NCBI GenBank assembly: GCA_002415785.1
Contig: DIAJ01000034.1
Span: 26,419-90,418 of the forward strand
Length of the DNA: 64,000 bases
Origin: Flavobacteriales bacterium UBA5081
Lineage (GTDB): Bacteria; Bacteroidota; Bacteroidia; Flavobacteriales_E; Vicingaceae
Direction: 5' to 3'
The notes beneath the pieces were generated by a model, which worked only from the letters and a program-made list of their open reading frames with translations, had not been told where the DNA came from and did no database searches. Made by a program: the position numbers and the translations under genes. Each line of letters opens with the position of its first letter. Positions within the stretch are counted from its first letter, which is position 1. Positions 8,277-14,745 of this stretch are shown here, one piece after another.

Positions 8277-9815
8277 ATGGACAGAAAAGTGAGAGTAAGG
8301 TTTGCCCCAAGTCCTACGGGACCTTTGCACATGGGTGGAGTTAGAACTGCTTTGTACAACTATTTATTTGCCAAAAAGCACAATGGAGATTTCATTTTGC
8401 GAATTGAAGATACTGATCAAACTCGTTATGTAGAAGGTGCTGAAGAGTACATCGCAGAATCATTAAAGTGGTGCGGAATTTTGCCTAACGAAGGACAAGG
8501 TTACGGAGGAGAATATGGTCCTTACCGACAGTCTGAGCGGAAAGAAAAAGACATTTACAGAAAATATGCACAACAGTTGGTTGATGAAGGGAAGGCATAT
8601 TATGCTTTTGATACTCCAGAAGAGTTGGAGCAAATGCGAGAAGATTTGAAAAAAGCAGGTGTGGCTGCCCCACAATACAATGCGATTACCAGAGGTAGAA
8701 TGAAAAACTCCATTTCTCTTTCAGCAGAGGAAGTTGAAAAGCGCATGCAAAACGGAGATCCTTATGTGATTAGAATTAAGATTCCACGAAACGAAGACAT
8801 TAAGTTTAAAGATATGGTTCGTGGATGGGTGCAAGTGCATTCTTCCAACTTAGATGATAAAGTTTTATTTAAGTCTGATGGTATGCCGACTTATCACTTA
8901 GCCAATATAGTGGATGATCATTTAATGGAAATTTCACATGTAATTCGTGGTGAAGAGTGGTTGCCATCAGCGCCATTGCACGTTTTGCTTTACGAAGCGT
9001 TTGGCTGGGAAGACAGTCGTCCTGAGTTTGCTCACTTGCCATTATTGCTTAAGCCCGATGGGAATGGTAAACTAAGTAAAAGAGATGGAGATCGATTGGG
9101 ATTCCCTGTTTTTCCTTTGGAGTGGAAAGATCCTTCTTCCGGAGAGATTTCATCAGGTTACAGGGAAAAAGGATACTTTCCCGAAGCTTTTGTGAATATT
9201 TTAGCCCTTTTAGGATGGAATCCGGGAACGAATCAAGAAATATTCAGTTTAGCTGAATTGGTGGAAGCCTTCTCCATTGAAAGAGTGGGGAAAGCCGGAG
9301 CTAAATACGATCCTGAAAAAGCTCGTTGGTTTAATCAGCAGTATTTGCGCGCCAAAAATGATCGAGAAATTGCTGAAAACTTGATGAAACTTGAAGAAAG
9401 CAAGGCTATAGTTGGCGATAAAGACATTGAGTTTTTAACTTCAGTTTGTGGTTTAATGAAAGAGCGTGCTACCTTTTTGAAGGATATTCCTAAAGAAGGC
9501 TTTTACTTTTTTGAAGCTCCAAGCGAGTACGATGAAAAAACCATCAAGAAAAAGTGGAAGGAAGACAGCGCCACAATTATGAGGGAATGGAAAGAGCGTA
9601 TGCAAAAGATGAGCAGCTTTGACCAAGACGGTATAGAGCAGGAGTTTAAAGCATTTTTAGATGAGAAGGAGATGGGAATTGGAAAAGTGCTTCCTCTTTT
9701 TAGAGTTCTTTTAACCGGTCAAGGTATGGGACCATCTATGTTTGCTATTGCTTCATTGTTGGGGAAAGAAGAAAGTATTCAACGTCTTGAAAGTGGTATA
9801 AAAAAACTAGGCTAA
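8277..9815 (+). CDS. gltX: glutamate--tRNA ligase
   Basis: Class I aminoacyl-tRNA synthetase that charges tRNA-Glu. The HIGH-type motif is PSPTGPLHMGG near residue 12, and the KMSKS-type loop is KLSKRDGDRLG. The open frame begins at 8181, but the Met at 8277 (MDRKVRVRFAPSPTG) is the right start. It gives a family-typical 512 residues and leaves room for the -7 element at 8238, whereas the extra 32 residues have no family equivalent. The stop codon shares one base with the folB start (9815), so gltX and folB form a translationally coupled pair. Confidence 0.97.
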   Translation: MDRKVRVRFAPSPTGPLHMGGVRTALYNYLFAKKHNGDFILRIEDTDQTRYVEGAEEYIAESLKWCGILPNEGQGYGGEYGPYRQSERKEKDIYRKYAQQLVDEGKAYYAFDTPEELEQMREDLKKAGVAAPQYNAITRGRMKNSISLSAEEVEKRMQNGDPYVIRIKIPRNEDIKFKDMVRGWVQVHSSNLDDKVLFKSDGMPTYHLANIVDDHLMEISHVIRGEEWLPSAPLHVLLYEAFGWEDSRPEFAHLPLLLKPDGNGKLSKRDGDRLGFPVFPLEWKDPSSGEISSGYREKGYFPEAFVNILALLGWNPGTNQEIFSLAELVEAFSIERVGKAGAKYDPEKARWFNQQYLRAKNDREIAENLMKLEESKAIVGDKDIEFLTSVCGLMKERATFLKDIPKEGFYFFEAPSEYDEKTIKKKWKEDSATIMREWKERMQKMSSFDQDGIEQEFKAFLDEKEMGIGKVLPLFRVLLTGQGMGPSMFAIASLLGKEESIQRLESGIKKLG

Positions 9816-10165
9816 TGCAAAAGGTGCTTCTTGAAGATGTAATTTTTTATGCTCATCATGGGCTTTTTGACGAAGAAACCATTGTTGGTGGAAGGTTTGA
9901 GGTGAATTTGGCGGTAGAAACAGACTTTTCATTGGCTGCCGATGAAGATAAAATTGAAGGAACAGTAAACTATGTGGCACTTTATAATTTAGTTAAAGAA
10001 GAAGTTGAAAAACCTTCAAAGTTAATAGAGCATTTGGCCGGTAGAATTATTAAGCGCATCAAAGAGGAGTTTTCAGAAGTAGAAAACGTGCACATCAAAA
10101 TCAGCAAGCTCAATCCTCCTATTTCCGGCGAAGTGGGGAAGGTTAGTGTGGAGATGGAGGGGTGA
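9815..10165 (+). CDS. folB: dihydroneopterin aldolase
   Basis: Folate-pathway enzyme that converts 7,8-dihydroneopterin to 6-hydroxymethyl-dihydropterin and glycolaldehyde. At 116 aa it has the usual length. Visible are the N-terminal VIFYAHHGLFDEE with the active-site Glu region, Tyr53 in TVNYVALY, and the catalytic Lys98 in ISKLNPPISG. The gene overlaps gltX by one base. Its 3' end is exceptional: from Lys98 to the stop it is repeated five more times downstream, and the last copy extends back to residue 66. The present C-terminus may therefore have been brought in by an inserted cassette, while the native end lies at 16495-16651. Confidence 0.95.
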   Translation: MQKVLLEDVIFYAHHGLFDEETIVGGRFEVNLAVETDFSLAADEDKIEGTVNYVALYNLVKEEVEKPSKLIEHLAGRIIKRIKEEFSEVENVHIKISKLNPPISGEVGKVSVEMEG

Positions 10166-10253
10166 TTATTGCCTTAAGACTCTAAAGGGCTGAAAGAGAA
10201 GCTATTTCATAGCCAAGCTTTGCCAAAGTTCCAAACTTTGGCAGAGCTCCACA

Positions 10254-10295
10254 TTCGGCGAAGTGGGAAAGGATAGTGTGGAGGTGGATAAATAA
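10254..10295 (+). repeat. folB 3'-end copy A
   Basis: This reads FGEVGKDSVEVDK then a stop, in the same frame as the folB C-terminus SGEVGKVSVEMEG. By hand, 31 of 36 bases match from the glycine-glutamate region onward. It closes a 130-bp spacer that follows the intact folB. The spacer contains an inverted repeat TGCCAAAGTT / AACTTTGGCA (10221-10243). Confidence 0.8.
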
Positions 10296-10359
10296 TCTAA
10301 ATGCAATAAGATCTTAGACTCGTTAGTTTTTCAATTCTGACAGATCTACCTAACAATTA

Positions 10360-10806
10360 TTACTTTTCAAGATTTTCTTTTGACATTCTTATTGACTCTT
10401 CAATGTTGTTTACGTTGAACCTGTTAGAGATAAGAGTGCTCCTGGTTTTTTTAAATTTCTCACCTTTAAATTTGTTTATTGAATCCGCTATCGTTTGTGC
10501 AGCTTTTTCAAAGTTTATCCTTGGACTGCCATTTTGAGAAATTATTTCGAATCCATTTAAAACAGTTTTGTATAATTCATCGTTATTAGCCCCACTTTTT
10601 ACTTTTTTTAGTAAACTATTCATGATATTATACCATCTTTCTTCAGAAAAGTCGTCTCCAAGCCTATGATCGTATGTATTTCTACAAAGATTGTAAGCTT
10701 CATTAAAACCAAAATTGCTGATAATTACATCTTTTTTGCTAACCTTTTTTTGAAAAGCCCAAACATAACTTTTTAATTTATTTATGAATATGATAAAAAT
10801 AGTGGT
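10360..10806 (-). pseudogene. N-terminally truncated gene of unknown function (3' part of a larger ORF)
   Basis: An ATG-started frame gives 87 aa (10360-10623), but the same frame stays open upstream to an in-frame stop at 10807-10809. The upstream part reads like protein (for example FGFNEAYNLCRNTYDHRLG and DDFSEERWYNIMNSLLKK) and contains no ATG, GTG or TTG start before the internal Met. The likeliest reading is the C-terminal 148 codons of a longer gene whose front is lost. A shorter functional protein starting at 10623 cannot be excluded. I do not recognise the family. It is the only cargo of the folB-end cassette bounded by copies A and B. Confidence 0.6.
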
Positions 10807-11054
10807 TTATAAGTAAATAGCATACAATAATCGAATTTATGCTGTAGAAATTGAAAAGGCTGTGTGTTGACTCCCAATTCATAGAACAGCTATGGTTTAA
10901 AGTTAAGCTTAATCGTTAGGTTATTTTTTTATATTTGTTAATCGTTATTTCATATTATCTAGAGATTTAAATCGAAAATCTTCTTCTAATTAGGTATTAT
11001 GGAAGAGGTTAAATTGCTATAATTTTGAATCTTTTGTAAAGCAATCTGGTTCGC

Positions 11055-11108
11055 AAATTCAATTCGCCTATTACCAGTGAAGTAGGAAAAGTGAGTGTAG
11101 AGGTGTTG
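11055..11108 (+). repeat. folB 3'-end copy B
   Basis: Eighteen codons read KFNSPITSEVGKVSVEV plus one, aligned to KLNPPISGEVGKVSVEM of FolB. By hand about 39 of 54 bases match, with several differences at third positions. This copy has lost its stop codon and runs on into LIKPF. It begins at the position equivalent to the catalytic Lys98 codon of folB. Confidence 0.8.
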
Positions 11109-11327
11109 ATTAAACCTTTCAGACTTTCAAAAGCTGAAAAGTACAGGGCTTCAACTTCAAAAAGCATATTAAATTTTAATAACCAAAGACTTATAGTACT
11201 ATTATAAAAGTTACATTGTTAAGCTAAGGCTTAATTTTTTCGAAATAATTGATTTGTTGGGATGATGAAGGGTAGCTTTATTATTCAGATTGTAAAGAAA
11301 AGCAGTAGGTTTTTTTACTAGTTTAAG

Positions 11328-11603
11328 TTGAGAAAAAATATAATGAAAAGAAAGTGTCCTTTTTGCGGCCGTAATAGCTATGAAGAGTATATGGAAAATA
11401 AATGGCAGCCAAGAATTCTTGATGCATTAGTCTATTTATTTTCATTTGTATTAATTAGAAATGAGTTTAATAACTTAAGTCAATATTGGCTTTATGGTAT
11501 TATTCTTTTTTTGATAATATGGACAGTTGTTCTTTTCTTAAGAAGAAATTATCACAATAAAAATAAAGCTAGATTAATAAGGCACTGTAGAAGCTGCATG
11601 TAG
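11328..11603 (+). CDS. small zinc-ribbon membrane protein
   Basis: A 91-residue protein with CPFCGRNSY near the N-terminus and a closing HCRSCM at the C-terminus, so two CxxC pairs that could bind one zinc. Between them are two hydrophobic stretches (about residues 30-46 and 52-70), followed by basic residues RRNYHNKNKAR. The translation may start at the second Met (11343). The family and function are unknown. It is cargo of the cassette between folB copies B and C. The base composition is more AT-rich than gltX-folB. Confidence 0.6.
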   Translation: MRKNIMKRKCPFCGRNSYEEYMENKWQPRILDALVYLFSFVLIRNEFNNLSQYWLYGIILFLIIWTVVLFLRRNYHNKNKARLIRHCRSCM

Positions 11604-11634
11604 TTATTTTACTGCCACCAATTCTTAGGACAGT

Positions 11635-12081
11635 TTAAGTTAAATTTAGGTTTGGATTTGTTAATTGTTCTTGCAACCTGTATATGGCCTTATTTAGAGT
11701 GCCCTCATCTAGCGATTTAGGTATGGAAGAAGTTAAATACTTGAAATCTTTAAAATAGGAATCTTTAGTTAATGAAGCGTAAAGGTTTTCTAGCAAATTC
11801 TTTAGTTTTGATTCATCTTGGTCGTTTTTATCTTTTGAGTGTATGTATAGTCTCGAAAACTCAACATAACCGTACCTTTTTTTGCTATTTAAATTGACTT
11901 TCCATCCAAGTCTAAATACATTGTTTTTTTCGTCATTAATATCTTTGATTATTAAGCTTGTATTTACCCAAATAAAGTGTTCGTTGGGAAGATTGCTGTA
12001 ATCTAAAGGCTCAGGCGAGCAGAAAGCAGATGCTTCTGTTGGGGCTTCATTTACTGGATAATTGATAAATTTTAAACTCAT
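11635..12081 (-). CDS. orphan protein, second gene of a two-gene module
   Basis: A 148-residue soluble protein of no family I recognise; no signal peptide, membrane segment or metal motif is visible. It contains an aromatic-rich central part (FIWVNTSLIIKDIN; RLGWKVNLNSKKRYGYVEFSRLYIH) that looks like beta strands, and a charged C-terminus. The first 35 bases overlap the 3' end of the upstream gene (12047-12406), so the two are translationally coupled. Position in a defence-carrying cassette array makes a conflict-system role possible, but nothing in the sequence proves it. Confidence 0.65.
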   Translation of the reverse strand: MSLKFINYPVNEAPTEASAFCSPEPLDYSNLPNEHFIWVNTSLIIKDINDEKNNVFRLGWKVNLNSKKRYGYVEFSRLYIHSKDKNDQDESKLKNLLENLYASLTKDSYFKDFKYLTSSIPKSLDEGTLNKAIYRLQEQLTNPNLNLT

Positions 12082-12406
12082 ATTTAATGTTTTTTGAATT
12101 AATTAATCGTGTTCGTTTAAAGTTTGAATCATTAAAATCTTCAAAATGGGCTTTTACAAAAGGCAGCAAATAAGATTCTAATTTTTCTTCGATTGTTTGC
12201 TTAACATGCCCTAAATTAAGCCTTCTATTCCATTCACCTATAAATTCGCAAGTAACACCTATAAAAGTTTTATCTTGGAGAACAACTTTATTGTTTTCGT
12301 ATACATTAAATTCATAAACATAAGTTTTATCTGCTCCTTTTACTACAGAGTTATTATTTGGTAAAATTTTGATTTTTGTAATTTCCAAATGTTTTATGTC
12401 TCTCAT
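12047..12406 (-). CDS. orphan protein, first gene of a two-gene module
   Basis: A 119-residue soluble protein, not recognised. It opens with MRDIKHLEITKIKIL and has a beta-rich look (TYVYEFNVYENNKVVLQ), then a helix-like segment ending EEKLESYLLPFVKAHFEDF. It overlaps the downstream gene by 35 bases. The pair lies antisense to folB, between folB-end copies B and C. The region 12407-12567 upstream holds only AT-rich sequence in which I see no gene. Confidence 0.65.
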   Translation of the reverse strand: MRDIKHLEITKIKILPNNNSVVKGADKTYVYEFNVYENNKVVLQDKTFIGVTCEFIGEWNRRLNLGHVKQTIEEKLESYLLPFVKAHFEDFNDSNFKRTRLINSKNIKYEFKIYQLSSK

Positions 12407-12567
12407 AATGGTAACTTTTTGCTAAGTTAAGTAGCATTAAACTATTAAAATTCAAATGTCCCATTATTGGTACATTTCCTTCAGCAATTAATAGTGGGCA
12501 ATGAGTATTTAACTTCTAAGTAAATATTCAAGAGATGTGTTTATAGCTAATTTATTCCCATCAAGTC

Positions 12568-12626
12568 AGCAAACTAATCAACCCATTTCAGGCGAAGTTG
12601 GTGTTGTCTTGCTCAAAAGTTTGTAA
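12568..12626 (+). repeat. folB 3'-end copy C
   Basis: The stretch around AATCAACCCATTTCAGGCGA aligns with the folB codons for NPPISGE, and the frame QPISGEVGVVL ends in a stop at 12624-12626. A single-base deletion shortens the segment after the AGCAAACT that matches the serine-lysine codons. It is the most decayed copy at its 3' side. It lies 70 bp before the AbiL-like pair. Confidence 0.75.
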
Positions 12627-12659
12627 ATCCTTTAATCATTATTTATATGATTTAAACCC

Positions 12660-12667
12660 TATATTTG
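12660..12667 (+). promoter_or_regulatory. -7 promoter element for the AbiL-like pair
   Basis: TATATTTG fits the Bacteroidota -7 consensus TAnnTTTG, 28 bp before the ATPase start. No TTG is present at the expected -33 distance, so support is partial. Confidence 0.4.
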
Positions 12668-12695
12668 TAAAAGTTTTACAAAATAAACCCATAAA

Positions 12696-13952
12696 ATGGT
12701 TTTAGAAATACGTTTAAGCAATTTTTTCTCATTTGATGAAGAAGTAGTGCTCGATATGAGGGCGGCAAATTTTAAATCAGAAAAAGCAAGAAAGCTTGCT
12801 CATAATCTGATTCAGGGGAAGGGGGGAAATGTGTTAAAGTCAGCAGCCATCTATGGAGCCAATGCCTCGGGGAAAAGCAATTTGATCAAAACCATTCGCT
12901 TTTGTCATGCCATGGTGTATGATTCCCATAAACACAATGAAAATACAAACTATAACTTTCAGCCGTTTAAGCTGAGTAATTTGATTAATAAACCTTCGGA
13001 ATATTTTATTCGGTTTATTACAGAGGGGGTTGAGTACGAATATTCATTTAGCTTAACACAGGATAGAATCATTACCGAAAAGTTGTATTATTATCCGAAA
13101 GGGCGCATTGCTAAGGTATTTGAACGCGATGAACGTAAGGGAAAAAGCAAGAAGGAAAAGTACAGCTTTGCTCCCGGAGTAATTAAACGTCCATTGGATG
13201 TGGCTGAAAATACTTCAGATAAAACACTTTACATTTCACGTGCCAGTCAAATGGATCGGGAAATTCCAAAGATTATTTTCAATTATTTCAGCAAGCGGTT
13301 TATTCTTCGGTACTTTCATTTTGCCGGCAGCCATTTAGACCAATTGGTTAAATTGCGCAAGCCACAGTTGTTAAAAGCGCTCCAGCTGGCAGACAGTGAT
13401 ATTATTGATTTTAAACATAGAGTTGTACAACAAAAAGGCAAAAGAATAAGGGCTAATTTTGATACAGAAGAAGCTACCTTTGAGGAAGATGTAGCGGAAA
13501 ACATTGAAATAAAAACCTTTCATAAATACAAGCCCAATGTGTCTTTTGATTTGTTTCGCGAAGAGTCGGAAGGGACTCAAAAGCTCTTTTTTATGATGCT
13601 ATTAATTTTAGACATCATTCAAAATAACAAAGTGTTATTAGTCGATGAAATTGAAGATAGTTTACACCCTAAAATTGTGGAGTACATCATCGATTTGTTT
13701 CATCACAGCAAGGGAGCTCAGTTAATATTTACCACGCACAATACGAATTTGTTGAACATGGATCGTTTTCGAAAAGATCAGATTTGGTTTGTCAATAAAA
13801 AGAGAAACGGAGGGTCTGAATTGTATTCACTTCAGGATTACGGAGACTTTAGAGACACCATGGATTTGGAGAAAGCCTATTTACAAGGCAGGTTTGATTC
13901 GGTACCAATTGTGGATGATTCAACGGAAAGGATTAAAAGTTTGATTGGATAA
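12696..13952 (+). CDS. AAA/ABC-type ATPase, AbiLi/RloA-like phage-defence component
   Basis: A 418-residue SMC/OLD-like ATPase. The N-terminus (LEIRLSNFFSFDEE) is typical of stand-alone defence ATPases. Walker A is GANASGKS at residues 54-61. Walker B with the catalytic acidic pair is VLLVDEIEDSLHP near residue 313, followed by the H-loop region FTTHNTNLL. It is followed after 3 bp by an RloB-family gene. This pairing is the AbiL system of lactococci and the RloA/RloB pair found in type I restriction loci, both linked to abortive phage resistance. In such systems the ATPase presumably senses infection and controls the partner. No restriction genes are present here. Confidence 0.85.
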   Translation: MVLEIRLSNFFSFDEEVVLDMRAANFKSEKARKLAHNLIQGKGGNVLKSAAIYGANASGKSNLIKTIRFCHAMVYDSHKHNENTNYNFQPFKLSNLINKPSEYFIRFITEGVEYEYSFSLTQDRIITEKLYYYPKGRIAKVFERDERKGKSKKEKYSFAPGVIKRPLDVAENTSDKTLYISRASQMDREIPKIIFNYFSKRFILRYFHFAGSHLDQLVKLRKPQLLKALQLADSDIIDFKHRVVQQKGKRIRANFDTEEATFEEDVAENIEIKTFHKYKPNVSFDLFREESEGTQKLFFMMLLILDIIQNNKVLLVDEIEDSLHPKIVEYIIDLFHHSKGAQLIFTTHNTNLLNMDRFRKDQIWFVNKKRNGGSELYSLQDYGDFRDTMDLEKAYLQGRFDSVPIVDDSTERIKSLIG

Positions 13953-13955
13953 AAA

Positions 13956-14501
13956 ATGAGTCGCAGCCGGGCAAAACGAAAGAAAAGAAAGATGAACCCC
14001 ACTTATTGGGTGTTTTGCGAAGGAGAAACGGAAGAGGCGTATATCAATTTTCTAAAGTCTCACTTTCGTTTGCCAAGTATTCAAATTAAGGCAAAAGTAA
14101 AAGGGAATAGCATCAATCAAAATTACATCGCTCAATATTTGAAAGGAGCATTTACCACCTCAAAGGATCAGGTGTTTTTGCTTTACGACATTGACGCTCC
14201 AAAAATGTTAGATCGGCTTTGTAAAATAGAGGATTGTGAACTGTTGATTAGCAATCCCTGCATAGAGTTTTGGTTCTTGTTGCATTACAAAAACCACAAA
14301 GCAGTTTGCAAAGAAGCCTTCTGCATAAAAGAGTTGAAAAATAGAAATGGGAAATACCGGAAAGGGATTATTGATGATCAATTATTAGAAAAATTAGTCG
14401 ATAAAATGGATAAGGCAATTGAAAGAGCAAAGGCATTAGATTCACCGAAAAATCCGAGTAGTACGTTATATCGTTTGGTGGAGTTGTTAAAAGAAGCTTA
14501 G
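13956..14501 (+). CDS. RloB family protein (AbiLii-like Toprim effector)
   Basis: A 181-residue RloB-domain protein. A basic start (SRSRAKRKKRK) leads into FCEGETEEAYINFL (residues 20-33) with the acidic cluster. An YDID motif follows at residues 77-80, and the family signature SNPCIEFWFLLHYK starts at residue 99. The Glu and DxD placement is that of a Toprim-like nuclease fold, so a nuclease effector is likely but not proven. It forms an operon with the ATPase at 12696-13952 (3-bp gap). A strong hairpin follows 36 bp downstream. Confidence 0.85.
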   Translation: MSRSRAKRKKRKMNPTYWVFCEGETEEAYINFLKSHFRLPSIQIKAKVKGNSINQNYIAQYLKGAFTTSKDQVFLLYDIDAPKMLDRLCKIEDCELLISNPCIEFWFLLHYKNHKAVCKEAFCIKELKNRNGKYRKGIIDDQLLEKLVDKMDKAIERAKALDSPKNPSSTLYRLVELLKEA

Positions 14502-14536
14502 GTAGAAAGAAAAATGTCGAGGAGTAAAATTGACAT

Positions 14537-14572
14537 TCTATTCGCAAAAATAACGGTTTTTTTGCGAATAGA
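14537..14572. terminator. hairpin terminator after the AbiL-like pair
   Basis: Arms of 14 bases, 14537-14550 and 14559-14572 (core ATTCGCAAAAA / TTTTTGCGAAT), are perfectly complementary around an 8-base loop. It lies between the RloB stop and folB-end copy D and would end the defence transcript. Confidence 0.7.
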
Positions 14573-14591
14573 GTAATGTAAATCTATTTAA

Positions 14592-14651
14592 AAGCTCAAT
14601 CCACCTAATTCCGGCGAAGTAGGTAAGGTTAGTGTGGAGATGGAGAAATAG
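14592..14651 (+). repeat. folB 3'-end copy D
   Basis: The best preserved copy. It reads KLNPPNSGEVGKVSVEMEK then stop, against KLNPPISGEVGKVSVEMEG in FolB. By hand 50 of 54 bases match from the Lys98 codon onward. Three of the four differences are synonymous. Homology stops abruptly upstream of the Lys codon. It is bracketed by two strong hairpins (14537-14572 and 14656-14692). Confidence 0.9.
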
Positions 14652-14655
14652 GTTT

Positions 14656-14692
14656 TTGGACAATATTGCATTTCGATTGCAATATTGTCCAA
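14656..14692. repeat. perfect 15-bp inverted repeat directly after folB copy D
   Basis: Arms TTGGACAATATTGCA (14656-14670) and its exact complement (14678-14692) enclose a 7-base loop. It starts 5 bases after the stop codon of copy D. It may be a terminator, an operator for the following gene (start 14746), or a structured cassette end. There is no clear T-run on the plus strand. Confidence 0.7.
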
Positions 14693-14745
14693 TTTATGTA
14701 TTTATTATAAGCAACAATTAGAACATAATTTTTGTCTAAGGTTGT

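Noticed and set aside
14656..14692. Retron-like or small-RNA origin for the perfect hairpin
   Set aside because: No reverse transcriptase nearby and no second structured element; a terminator or operator is simpler.
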